A DNA stretch of 64,000 nt, from positions 1-64,000 of the forward strand of contig NZ_JAAMQZ010000029.1 in the NCBI RefSeq assembly GCF_013522825.1, read 5' to 3'. A program made the position numbers and the translations under genes. Shown one piece after another: positions 1 to 8,027 of the stretch; position 1 is the stretch's first letter, and every line of letters begins with the position of its first letter. Under the pieces are notes generated by a model that was not told where the DNA came from, ran no database searches, and worked only from the letters and a program-made list of their open reading frames with translations. The DNA comes from Stutzerimonas stutzeri. GTDB lineage: Bacteria > Pseudomonadota > Gammaproteobacteria > Pseudomonadales > Pseudomonadaceae.

Positions 1-89
1 AAAGGGGGCAGTGCGCCCCATACGCGGGAATTGAATAAAAAACGATCAATTTTTAGCGGTGGAAGGCAGGTTGTTGATACACCGAGGCT

Positions 90-430
90 TCACCGGCCAC
101 GCCTGCCGGCCTCATGAGAAATCCGGGCTAGACGCATCAACCGCTCCACCGTGCATCTGGCTGCCTCGATGCCTTCTCGTCGGAGCTGCTTCCAGACCTT
201 CACTGCGCCATAACACTGCATGTTGGCGTCCCATACGCGCTGGATTTCCAGGATCAACGCGTCATCACACTGAGCACGGCGACAGCGCAGTTCTGGGTTG
301 CGCTGCTGCGCCGCGTGCCTGCGGTAACCGGACGGGGCGATCTGCAAGACACGGCAGATCGACTCGACCCCGAGACGGTCACGATGCTGATCGACAAATG
401 CCCTCAGGACTTGGTGCGGCGGTCGAGCTC
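90..430 (-). pseudogene. IS3-family transposase OrfB, N-terminal fragment
   Basis: Reading leftwards from about 430, the frame encodes the N-terminal part of an IS3 OrfB: a segment ending VDQHRDRLGVESICRVLQ, then APSGYRRH, and later YGAVKVWKQLRREG before an HTH_21-like segment. It ends at a stop near 90, before any of the DDE catalytic core. About two thirds of the usual 270-290 residues are absent, so it cannot be an active integrase. Confidence 0.75.
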
Positions 431-727
431 CGCCTGGGCAAAATACGCACTGGCCAGGCGCAGGATTTCGTTGGCTTTGCGCAGCTCGCGGTTTTCCCGC
501 TCCAGGGCCTTGATGCGGTCGCGCTCTTCGCTCGTTTGGCCGGGGCGCTGTCCAGCATCGGTCTGCTGGCGACGAATCCAGCCATGCAGCGTTTGCGGGA
601 CACAGCCAATCTTCGGAGCAATGGCCTCAATGGCCGCCCACTCGGATGGATAGTCCTTCAGGTGTTCCAGAACCATGCGCACAGCACGTTCACGGACTTC
701 AGGGGAATAGGTCGTAGTCTTTCTCAT
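404..727 (-). CDS. IS3-family transposase OrfA
   Basis: 107-residue DNA-binding OrfA of an IS3-family element. It begins MRKTTTYSPEVRERAVRMVL, the standard helix-turn-helix start (HTH_Tnp_1), and continues through a leucine-zipper-like stretch (ERDRIKALERENRELRKANEIL, about residues 68-89) used for OrfA/OrfB pairing. Length is normal. In a complete element OrfA and OrfB are joined by a -1 frameshift; here OrfB is truncated, so the protein can bind IS ends at most. The start at 727 is 50 bases inside the terminal repeat, as expected. Confidence 0.85.
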   Translation of the reverse strand: MRKTTTYSPEVRERAVRMVLEHLKDYPSEWAAIEAIAPKIGCVPQTLHGWIRRQQTDAGQRPGQTSEERDRIKALERENRELRKANEILRLASAYFAQAELDRRTKS

Positions 728-894
728 GGCCTCATCTTCTCAAGAGTTGAGGCCTCCACGAAACCCGGGGCGATTCATACCCTTTTTTATTGCCTCTTGA
801 GTTTGCGAGAGCTTTAAGTCTCCGCGCCAGTTCTGCAGTCTGGCACGGAGATCATTGTCTATCTGGAAGGGCGTGAATTAACACTTACAAAAAG

Positions 895-1188
895 TTAACC
901 ATTTCTAATGCCGACTGGCATTCCGCGAAACTCAACGGAATGAGTGACTCCATCTGGGGTTTTAATAATGATTTCGTAAGTTCTCACGTCACCTGTGTTG
1001 AGTTTAGTCTCCGTTGCGGGGGTGACCCTCAAGACTTTCCCGGTTTTTAGTAGGTTTAGCATTACCTCATGACCGTCACCAACTGTATGGTCGTGCTTCA
1101 TGGTCTGCGCATCATCACCCGCAGCCATTATTAGGGGCGAGGTGGCGGTGAGTGCCAGTGCTAAAAAAAGCCCGCTTATGCTTTTCAT
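895..1188 (-). CDS. Small secreted protein of the metal island (paralogue of the 49531 gene)
   Basis: 97-residue protein with a clear signal peptide (MKSISGLFLALALTATSPLIMAAG, predicted cut near residue 22) and a His/Asp-containing mature start (KHDHTVGDGHE). The C-terminal half (LLKTGKVLRV, then YEIIIKTPDGVTHSVEF and PVGIRNG) matches the C-terminus of the protein at 49531-49848. The start at 1188 was chosen for the signal peptide and a GAGGT ribosome site 8 bases upstream. It is transcribed away from cusCBA, with a CopR-like inverted repeat between them, which suggests metal induction. Function is unknown; periplasmic metal binding or stress sensing is inference. PtrA-like copper-induced Pseudomonas proteins are a possible but unproven relation. 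Confidence 0.65.
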   Translation of the reverse strand: MKSISGLFLALALTATSPLIMAAGDDAQTMKHDHTVGDGHEVMLNLLKTGKVLRVTPATETKLNTGDVRTYEIIIKTPDGVTHSVEFRGMPVGIRNG

Positions 1189-1506
1189 CAGTATTACCTC
1201 TTGTTTGTTTGGTTTGAGGCTAGCGCTGATGTCCTTACTGGAGCCTTTCCTGAAAATTACATTTTGGTTATTTTTTACTGCTTGCTGCTCATGGGATCGG
1301 CTGCAGCATGAGCTGTATTGTTGACTGCCAGGACAGCGCGGCGATGAGCGAAGTTTTATTGACGAAGTTCGAGCGAACGCATCAGCCAAGGCATGTGTGT
1401 CGATTTACCACATCGAGCGCCTTTATAAACCGAGAAGCGGTTAGTCGGTAGCGTAAAAACGCTATGCGGACTGTGATGTCTATGGGAACCCTAAGGCTAT
1501 AGGCTG

Positions 1507-1521
1507 ACATTAATGTAATGT
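1507..1521. promoter_or_regulatory. CopR/CusR-like inverted repeat upstream of cusCBA
   Basis: ACATTA-ATG-TAATGT, a perfect 6-3-6 inverted repeat. It belongs to the same TTACA/TGTAA-type motif found before the 38790 gene, czcC/oprD and copR. Likely operator for a CopR-class response regulator; it lies between the divergent 895 gene and cusC. Confidence 0.5.
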
Positions 1522-1589
1522 TCAGGTCATTTGTCCGAAAGGTCTGATCTGCAATAAAGCCAGGCAATAAAGATCGCTTCTTAATTTGA

Positions 1590-1610
1590 GGCTCGGATTA
1601 TTAACGAGCC
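1590..1610 (+). terminator. Hairpin, possible weak terminator
   Basis: GGCTCG and CGAGCC form a 6-bp stem around an AT-rich loop; a short T run follows 6 bases later. No gene on the plus strand precedes it, so it may be a relic or an attenuator ahead of cusC. Confidence 0.25.
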
Positions 1611-1804
1611 CATGCTTTTTCTTGTGCCGACTCCGCGTGCTACGGAGCTAGATCTGATGAATGTCTTGGGCAAGTGTCGTGCCTGGTTGGCGTGCCCGTT
1701 TCCGCTCTCCGTGATGGGGGCGATGTGATGAGCACAACCAAAACCCATGAAGACTCAAGTTGTTGTGGCAATCAAAGGAGCCGTTTTGGCGGGAAGGGGA
1801 AATC

Positions 1805-3091
1805 ATGAAACGGATCGTTCAACCGTTGCCTGGCAGCCAACGAGTGCTGCTGGCTGCTGTCACCCTGGGCCTTGTTCTGAGCGGCAGTGTTCAAGCCGCA
1901 CCAGAGTCAGCCGAATTTGGCGCCACCTTGCCTCCGCTGCTCGACCTGCTCGAACGCCAGAGCCCTGAGCTGCGGGCTGCAGGGTATGAGAGACAGGCCG
2001 CCTGGGAGCGGCCCGACGTGGCCGGCTCGCTTCCTGATCCGATGCTCACGTTCGAAGAAATGGGTATCGCCCGTGACGACCCGAGCCTCTCGCCGAGCGG
2101 CGTCGGCAGCACACGCTACGCGTTCCGTCAGACCTTTCCGCTGGGCGGCAAGCGAGGGCTTGCACGCGAGATCGCCGAGGCGGGCGCAGAGCAGGCGGTG
2201 GCGCGCGAGCGCCTGAGCCGGGTCGAGCTCAGAAGCCTGGTCAAACTCGCCTTCAACGAATACCAGTACGCCCATGCCGCCACCCAGGTGACCGAGGAGT
2301 TGCGGAGCCTGGTGGATGAGCTTGAGAGCATCGCCGAGGCGCGCTACCGGGTCGGGCTTGCACCGCAACAAGACGTGATCAAGGCGCAGACCGAGCACAG
2401 CAGCCTGCAGAGCGAGCTGCTAACGCTGGAGCGTGACCGGCGCGGTACTGCGGCGCGGCTCAACGGTATTCTGGCGCGCCCGGCGAACGCGCCACTGGCG
2501 ACGCCTGCCGGCTGGTCCGCGCTGCCTGCAGCGGTGCCTACCCTGGCGGAGCTGCAGGCGAGAATCCTTGGCGGCAATCCTCAAGTGGCCGAGCTCAATG
2601 CACGGATTCAGGAAGCCCGGCGCGCCGAGGAGCTCGCGAATCGAAACTGGATTCCGGATATCACCGTCGGCACCGCCGTTGTGCAGATGGGCAACCGCGC
2701 AGAAGAATTCGAATTGATGCTGGAGATGAACGTTCCACTGTGGGGCAGGCGCCGCAGCGCCGAGCAGCGCGAGGCCGTCTCAATGCGCTATGCCGCAGAG
2801 GCGCGGCGCGAAGCGGTCAACAGTCGCCTCGCCGGTAGCGTCGGTGAAGCATGGTCGGCGTTGGAGACAGCCTTTCGGCAGCACGCGCTAACCGAAAGAA
2901 CGCTCTTGCCGCAGGCGGAACTCACCTATCAATCGGCGCTCGCCAGCTATCAGACCGGCAACGTCGATTTCGCCACCTTGCTCGATGCCCAGCGACAGAT
3001 CCGTCAACTGCGGCTGTCGCTCCTTTCGTATGAACTGGAGCAGCGCGTACGGGTGGTGGAACTGGAGCGTCTTGTCGGAGCAGAGCTATGA
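1805..3091 (+). CDS. cusC: CusC-type outer-membrane efflux protein (TolC family)
   Basis: 428-residue outer-membrane channel of a heavy-metal RND exporter. A signal peptide (about residues 1-30, ending SVQA) is followed by two outer-membrane-efflux repeats rich in long Ala/Glu/Arg helices (for example VELRSLVKLAFNEYQYA). It forms the trimeric exit duct that docks to the membrane fusion protein CusB. The start at 1805 follows a GGGAAGGGG ribosome site; the longer open frame upstream lacks one. The stop overlaps the cusB start by ATGA, indicating translational coupling. Assignment to copper/silver rather than zinc rests on the CusB and CusA neighbours, because TolC-type subunits are weakly diagnostic. 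Confidence 0.9.
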   Translation: MKRIVQPLPGSQRVLLAAVTLGLVLSGSVQAAPESAEFGATLPPLLDLLERQSPELRAAGYERQAAWERPDVAGSLPDPMLTFEEMGIARDDPSLSPSGVGSTRYAFRQTFPLGGKRGLAREIAEAGAEQAVARERLSRVELRSLVKLAFNEYQYAHAATQVTEELRSLVDELESIAEARYRVGLAPQQDVIKAQTEHSSLQSELLTLERDRRGTAARLNGILARPANAPLATPAGWSALPAAVPTLAELQARILGGNPQVAELNARIQEARRAEELANRNWIPDITVGTAVVQMGNRAEEFELMLEMNVPLWGRRRSAEQREAVSMRYAAEARREAVNSRLAGSVGEAWSALETAFRQHALTERTLLPQAELTYQSALASYQTGNVDFATLLDAQRQIRQLRLSLLSYELEQRVRVVELERLVGAEL

Positions 3092-4725
3092 AACGCAGCA
3101 TGATTCTGGGCGCCGGCGCATTTGCCCTCGCCACCGCAATCGCCGGGTTTGCAGGCGGTTACATGATGGCGCAAAAGCCCGCACCTTCAGCGGCCGTCGG
3201 TAGCAGCGCGCCACAGGAGCGCAAGGCTCTCTACTACCGCAATCCCATGGGCCTGGCCGATACCTCGCCGGTGCCGAAGAAGGACCCGATGGGGATGGAC
3301 TACATCCCGGTGTATGCCAACGAGGCGCCCGCTGGCGCGCGGGGCGAGCGCAAGGTTCTCTACTACCGTAATCCCATGGGCCTGCCGGACACCTCGCCAG
3401 TGCCGAAGAAGGACTCCATGGGCATGGACTACATCGCCGTCTACGAGGGTGAGGAATCCGGAAGTACCGTAACCATCAGTCCCGAGAAGATCCAGCTACT
3501 GGGTGTGTTGACCTCGCCGGTCGAGCGCCGCGTGCTCACGCGCACGGTGCGTGCCGTCGGTACGGTGCAGGTGGACGAGCGTGGCCAGTACACCCTGGCG
3601 CCGAAGTTCGACGGATGGATTGAGAAGCTCCATGTGAACACCACCGGTGAGCCGGTCCGTAAGGGCCAGCCGTTGATAGACGTCTATAGCCCCGAGTTGG
3701 TCTCGGCGCAGCAGGAGTTCTTGATCGCCAATGCTGGACGACAGCGCCTAGCGGCTGGCAGTGCGAATGCCAGGCAGGGGGTCGCCTCACTCTCAGAATC
3801 TGCCATGCAGCGGCTACGCAACTGGGATATTGGCGAAGCACAGCTTGAGCGCTTGCGCCGTACCGGCAAAACCAGCCGTACCTTGACGATCACCGCTCCG
3901 GTGGATGGGGTCGTACTGGACAAACCGGCGTTGGAAGGCATGCGCTTCCAGGCCGGGGACGCTCTCTACCGAATTGCGGACCTCGATACCGTCTGGCTTA
4001 TCGCTGAGGTATTCGAGCAGGACCTGGCGTTGGTAAAACCGGGGCAAGCGGTACAGCTCACGGTCAGCGCCTATCCAGGCCGCCATTTCACTGGCGAGGT
4101 GACCTTCATCTACCCCGATCTCTCGCCGCAGACCCGCACTGTAAAGGTTCGTATCGAGCTGTCCAATCCCGACGGCCTGCTCAAGCCGGCCATGTTTGGC
4201 ACTGCCCAGCTGGCTGCTGGGGAGCGCACACCCGTGCTCGCGGTTCCCGACTCGGCGGTGATCGACAGCGGCACTCGGCAGGTCGCACTGGTCGCCCTGG
4301 GTGAGGGTCGCTTTGAGCCGCGCGAACTGCTCACCGGCAGACTGGCAGACGGCTTTCTTGAAGTGCTTGAAGGGCTGGGCGAGGGAGAGTCCGTGGTCAC
4401 GCGGGCCAACTTCCTGATCGATGCCGAGAGCAACCTCAAGGCAGCGCTGAGCGGCATGAGCCCGAAGTCGGCGGCAGCCGATGCCCATGATCATGGGAGC
4501 CACGAAAGTCCTGGCCATGCCGCCACCCCGACCGATGACGACGCACACAGCGGCCATGCTGGCCACACTGAAAGCAGCGACGACAATCATGGGGGCAGTC
4601 ACGGGAGCAGCGAGACTCATGCTTCGCCGGATGATGTGCATGACCACGAAAGCCACACTAAGCCAGGAGCACATTCCGGTCATGTCATGCCGGATGACCA
4701 CGACAACTCCCATGGGGGGCATTGA
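3088..4725 (+). CDS. cusB: CusB-type membrane fusion protein with tandem metal-binding domains
   Basis: 545-residue periplasmic adaptor. After an N-terminal signal/anchor (about 1-28) come two near-identical heavy-metal-binding domains (HMBD) at residues 46-76 and 89-119, each with YYRNPMGL.DTSPVPKKD.MGMDYI. The barrel-sandwich, lipoyl and beta-barrel domains of the RND adaptor family follow (about 135-450). The last 90 residues are a His/Asp/Ser-rich tail that could bind metal. CusB collects Cu(I)/Ag(I) through methionines and passes it to CusA. Most CusB proteins have one HMBD or none, so the duplication and tail make this one longer than usual (E. coli CusB is about 400 residues). It overlaps cusC by 4 bases. 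Confidence 0.92.
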   Translation: MKRSMILGAGAFALATAIAGFAGGYMMAQKPAPSAAVGSSAPQERKALYYRNPMGLADTSPVPKKDPMGMDYIPVYANEAPAGARGERKVLYYRNPMGLPDTSPVPKKDSMGMDYIAVYEGEESGSTVTISPEKIQLLGVLTSPVERRVLTRTVRAVGTVQVDERGQYTLAPKFDGWIEKLHVNTTGEPVRKGQPLIDVYSPELVSAQQEFLIANAGRQRLAAGSANARQGVASLSESAMQRLRNWDIGEAQLERLRRTGKTSRTLTITAPVDGVVLDKPALEGMRFQAGDALYRIADLDTVWLIAEVFEQDLALVKPGQAVQLTVSAYPGRHFTGEVTFIYPDLSPQTRTVKVRIELSNPDGLLKPAMFGTAQLAAGERTPVLAVPDSAVIDSGTRQVALVALGEGRFEPRELLTGRLADGFLEVLEGLGEGESVVTRANFLIDAESNLKAALSGMSPKSAAADAHDHGSHESPGHAATPTDDDAHSGHAGHTESSDDNHGGSHGSSETHASPDDVHDHESHTKPGAHSGHVMPDDHDNSHGGH

Positions 4726-4727
4726 AT

Positions 4728-7700
4728 ATGCTCTCCAGAATCATTGAATGGTCGGTTCGCAACGTCTTCCTGGTGTTGCTCGCCACGCTGATCATTATCG
4801 GCGCCGGCGTCTACGCCGTGGTGAAAACCCCGTTGGACGCGCTGCCGGACCTGTCCGACGTGCAGGTGATCGTCTACACCGAGTTTCCGGGGCAAGCGCC
4901 GCAGGTGGTAGAGGACCAGGTTACCTACCCGCTCACCACGGCACTGCTTTCGGTACCCAATTCCAAGGTGGTACGGGGCTTCTCGTTCTTTGGCGCCTCC
5001 TTCGTTTATGTGATTTTTGAGGACGGCACCGATATCTACTGGGCACGCTCGCGGGTGCTTGAGTACTTGAACTTCGCCTCCAAGAGCCTTCCAGCTGGAG
5101 TGACACCGGCGCTGGGGCCGGACGCCACCGGCGTTGGCTGGGTCTACCAATACGCGCTGACCAGTGCGCGGCATACCCTTGCGGAGCTGCGCACGCTGCA
5201 GGACTGGTTTGTGCGCTATCAACTCACCAAGGCCGAGGGTGTGTCCGAAATCGCCAGCATCGGCGGATTCGTCCAGCAGTACCAAGTCACCGTCGATCCG
5301 CAGAAGCTGCAGGCCTACGACATCCCGTTGAGCCGCATTTCCGACGTCATTCGGACCAGCAATGCCGACGTGGGCGGTCGCATCGTGGAAATGAGCGAGA
5401 CCGAGTACATGGTGCGCGGTCGCGGCTATTTGCGTGGTGCAGCGGACATCGAGAAACTGGTGCTCAAGGCCGCGGGCGGGGTGCCGGTTCTGCTGCGCGA
5501 TGTGGCGCGCGTCGAGCTCGGCCCTGATGAGCGTCGCGGCGTGGTCGAGCTCAACGGGGAGGGCGAGGTGGTCGGCGGCATCGCCGTCGCCCGCTACGGC
5601 GAAAATGCCATGAACGTGATCGACAACCTGAAGGCCAAGATAGAGGAGATTCGTCCCGGCCTGCCGGAAGGTGTCGAGATCGAGCCGGTATACGACCGTT
5701 CGGATCTTATCCAGCGCGCCGTGGACAATCTCAAGGTCACGCTGCTGGAAGAGTCGATCATCGTCGCGCTGGTGTGCATTGTGTTTCTTCTGCATGTACG
5801 CAGTGCGCTGGTGGCCATCCTCATGCTGCCGGTGGGCATCCTGATCGCCTTCATCGTCATGCGCTGGCTGGGGCTCAATTCCAACATCATGAGCCTGGGC
5901 GGCATCGCCATCGCTATCGGCGCAATGGTGGACGCGGCCATCGTGATGATTGAGAACGCGCACAAGCACCTGGAGCGAGCGTCGCCGGACAAGCCGAGGG
6001 CAGAGGTCATCATTGAAGCCTGCCGCGAGGTGGGGCCGGCGCTGTTCTTCTCGCTGCTGATCATTACCGTTTCCTTCCTACCGGTGTTCACGCTGGAGTC
6101 CCAGGAAGGACGGATGTTCTCGCCGCTCGCCTTCACCAAGACCTTCGCCATGGCGGGTGCGGCGTTACTCTCGGTGACGCTGGTGCCGGTGCTGATGCTG
6201 TTGTTCGTGCGCGGGCGGATCATCCCCGAGCACAAGAACCCGGTGAACCGTTTCCTGATCTGGATTTATCGCCCGATCATCCATATCGTGCTGCGATGGA
6301 AGGTGACAACCATCGTGGTGGCGCTCGTGGTTTTGGGCGTGAGCATCCTGCCGGCGCGCCAGCTTGGCAGCGAATTCATGCCGCGCCTCAACGAAGGCAC
6401 GCTGCTGTACATGCCGGCCTCGCTCCCGGGCATGTCCATCACCAAGGCTGCGGAACTCATGCAGGTGCAGGACCGGATCATCAAGAGCTTTCCCGAGGTA
6501 GCCTCGGTATTCGGCAAGGCGGGCCGCGCGGCCACGGCCACCGACCCGGCCCCGATCGAAATGTTCGAGACGGTGGTCAACCTCAAGCCGGAAGAGCACT
6601 GGCGGCCGGGAATGACGATGGATAAGCTCATCGCCGAGATGGATGAAGCGCTCCGGTTTCCGGGTGTGGCCAACAGCTGGACCATGCCCATTCAGGGGCG
6701 CCTGGACATGCTATCTACCGGCATACGAACGCCCATTGGCATCAAGGTGTTTGGCATGGACCTCGCCGGGATCGAGCGGCTGGCCACCCAGATCGAGACG
6801 GTTGTGCAGGCGGTGCCCGGGACAACCAGCGCGTTTGCCGAGCGCATCACGGGTGGCTTCTATCTTGATATTGCCCCCGACTACGATGCCCTGGCCCGCT
6901 ACGGCCTGACGGTGGGGGAGGTGCAGATGGTCATAGCCACTGCGTTGGGCGGCGAGCTTGTGACCACGACCGTGGAAGGGCGCGAGCGATTCGGCGTCAG
7001 CGTTCGCTACCCACGGGAGCTGCGCTCCGACCCGCAGCGTATTGCCACCGAGGTGCTGGTGCCCACGCCGGGCGGCGCACAAATTCCGCTCGGGCAGCTC
7101 ACCGATATCAGCGTTTCCAAGGGCGCGCCCAGCATTCGTACCGAAAACGCGCTGCTCTCAGCATATATCTATGTCGATATTCGCGGCCGCGACATCGGCA
7201 GCTATGTGCGAGAGGCACAGCAGGCGGTCAATGATCAGGTGACCTTTCCACCCGGTTACTACGTGACCTGGAGCGGCCAGTTCGAATACATGGAGCGGGC
7301 GGCGGAGAGGCTAAAAATCGTCGTGCCGCTGACCCTGGTGTTGATCTTCCTGCTGCTGTACCTGAATTTCCGCCGGCTTACCGAGACGCTGATCGTCATG
7401 CTCTCGGTGCCGTTCTCGCTGGTGGGTGGTATCTGGCTCATGTGGGCGCTGGGCTACAACTTCTCGGTGGCCGTGGTGGTGGGCTTCATCGCCCTGGCTG
7501 GCGTGGCTGCCGAGACCGGTGTGATCATGCTCATCTACCTTGACCATGCGCTCGCCGAGCGCCGAGCCGAACGGGAAGCAGCCGGCGAGCAGTTAACGGT
7601 GGCTGATCTCTACCAGGCAGTCATAACTGGTGCAGTCGAGCGAGTACGGCCGAAGATGATGACGGTAGTGGCCATCATGGCCGGCCTGCTGCCGATCATG

Positions 7701-7838
7701 TGGGGCACCGGTACCGGCTCGGAGGTGATGCGACGCATTGCCGCGCCGATGGTGGGTGGGATGATTTCTTCCACCGTACTGACGCTTGTGGTCATTCCGG
7801 CGATCTACATGCTGGTCAAGCAGCGCAGTCTGCGGTGA
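4728..7838 (+). CDS. cusA: CusA-type copper/silver HME-RND efflux pump
   Basis: 1036-residue inner-membrane proton/metal antiporter with 12 expected membrane helices and two large periplasmic loops. The helix IV motif GAMVDAAIVMIEN (about residues 397-409) is the HME4 monovalent-cation signature (Cu+/Ag+), unlike the DFGxxVDGA form in the czcA of this window. The N-terminus MLSRIIEWSVRN and the helix II-IV block are typical CusA/SilA. I chose ATG 4728, two bases after the cusB stop and behind a G-rich ribosome site; an in-frame TTG at 4722 is less likely. It is the last gene of cusCBA. No CusF or CusRS lies directly beside it; the nearest two-component system is copRS at 46967. Confidence 0.94.
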   Translation: MLSRIIEWSVRNVFLVLLATLIIIGAGVYAVVKTPLDALPDLSDVQVIVYTEFPGQAPQVVEDQVTYPLTTALLSVPNSKVVRGFSFFGASFVYVIFEDGTDIYWARSRVLEYLNFASKSLPAGVTPALGPDATGVGWVYQYALTSARHTLAELRTLQDWFVRYQLTKAEGVSEIASIGGFVQQYQVTVDPQKLQAYDIPLSRISDVIRTSNADVGGRIVEMSETEYMVRGRGYLRGAADIEKLVLKAAGGVPVLLRDVARVELGPDERRGVVELNGEGEVVGGIAVARYGENAMNVIDNLKAKIEEIRPGLPEGVEIEPVYDRSDLIQRAVDNLKVTLLEESIIVALVCIVFLLHVRSALVAILMLPVGILIAFIVMRWLGLNSNIMSLGGIAIAIGAMVDAAIVMIENAHKHLERASPDKPRAEVIIEACREVGPALFFSLLIITVSFLPVFTLESQEGRMFSPLAFTKTFAMAGAALLSVTLVPVLMLLFVRGRIIPEHKNPVNRFLIWIYRPIIHIVLRWKVTTIVVALVVLGVSILPARQLGSEFMPRLNEGTLLYMPASLPGMSITKAAELMQVQDRIIKSFPEVASVFGKAGRAATATDPAPIEMFETVVNLKPEEHWRPGMTMDKLIAEMDEALRFPGVANSWTMPIQGRLDMLSTGIRTPIGIKVFGMDLAGIERLATQIETVVQAVPGTTSAFAERITGGFYLDIAPDYDALARYGLTVGEVQMVIATALGGELVTTTVEGRERFGVSVRYPRELRSDPQRIATEVLVPTPGGAQIPLGQLTDISVSKGAPSIRTENALLSAYIYVDIRGRDIGSYVREAQQAVNDQVTFPPGYYVTWSGQFEYMERAAERLKIVVPLTLVLIFLLLYLNFRRLTETLIVMLSVPFSLVGGIWLMWALGYNFSVAVVVGFIALAGVAAETGVIMLIYLDHALAERRAEREAAGEQLTVADLYQAVITGAVERVRPKMMTVVAIMAGLLPIMWGTGTGSEVMRRIAAPMVGGMISSTVLTLVVIPAIYMLVKQRSLR

Positions 7839-8027
7839 TCGCTCGGTAGCGTGTTCATTCGCAGCTTACCCGGAGGTTTGGAGGCGCCACCCAGGCCTCC
7901 GGGAGCAAATAAGCAGACAACAAAAGCCCGAGTAGCTGCTGAGTCCAGAGATGGTTGTATGTTGCAACGAGCGAGGCTTCGGCACTTTCGTAGTCCACAC
8001 TAGCGACATTCTCTTGCTCAAGTCGGG
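7839..8027. other. Junction between cus operon and ICE module
   Basis: 189 bases without a gene. It contains a G/C-rich inverted repeat (arms CCCGGAGG and CCTCCGGG, about 7869-7903) that could end transcription from cusA, but no T run follows it. The two operons converge here. Confidence 0.3.

Larger units (their letters stand above)
90..777 (-). mobile_element. IS3-family insertion sequence, truncated fragment
   Basis: Fragment of an IS3-family element read leftwards. The upstream terminal repeat is at about 751-777; read on the minus strand it begins TGAATCGCCCCGGGTTTC, the usual end of IS51-like Pseudomonas elements. orfA is complete, but orfB stops after its N-terminal part and the other end is missing. 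It marks the left edge of the metal region and is probably not mobile by itself. Confidence 0.8.
1189..1804. other. Intergenic region between small secreted protein gene and cusCBA
   Basis: 616 bases with no convincing gene. A leftward open frame at 1382-1567 has no recognisable product and no good ribosome site. The stretch holds one inverted repeat of CopR type (1507-1521) and a hairpin (1590-1610), so it is best read as the regulatory region of two divergent genes. Confidence 0.5.

Noticed and set aside
1382..1567. 61-residue leftward frame before cusC
   Set aside because: No domain, no ribosome site, covers the regulatory repeat.
3223..3444. Direct DNA repeats as a CRISPR or mobile repeat
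   Set aside because: They encode the tandem HMBD units of CusB; only two units, within a gene.
3814..4722. 302-residue leftward frame antisense to cusB
   Set aside because: No recognisable domain; overlaps a well-supported adaptor gene.
4680..5969. 429-residue leftward open frame antisense to cusA
   Set aside because: His/Asp-rich product typical of an antisense shadow in GC-rich DNA; cusA on the other strand is certain.
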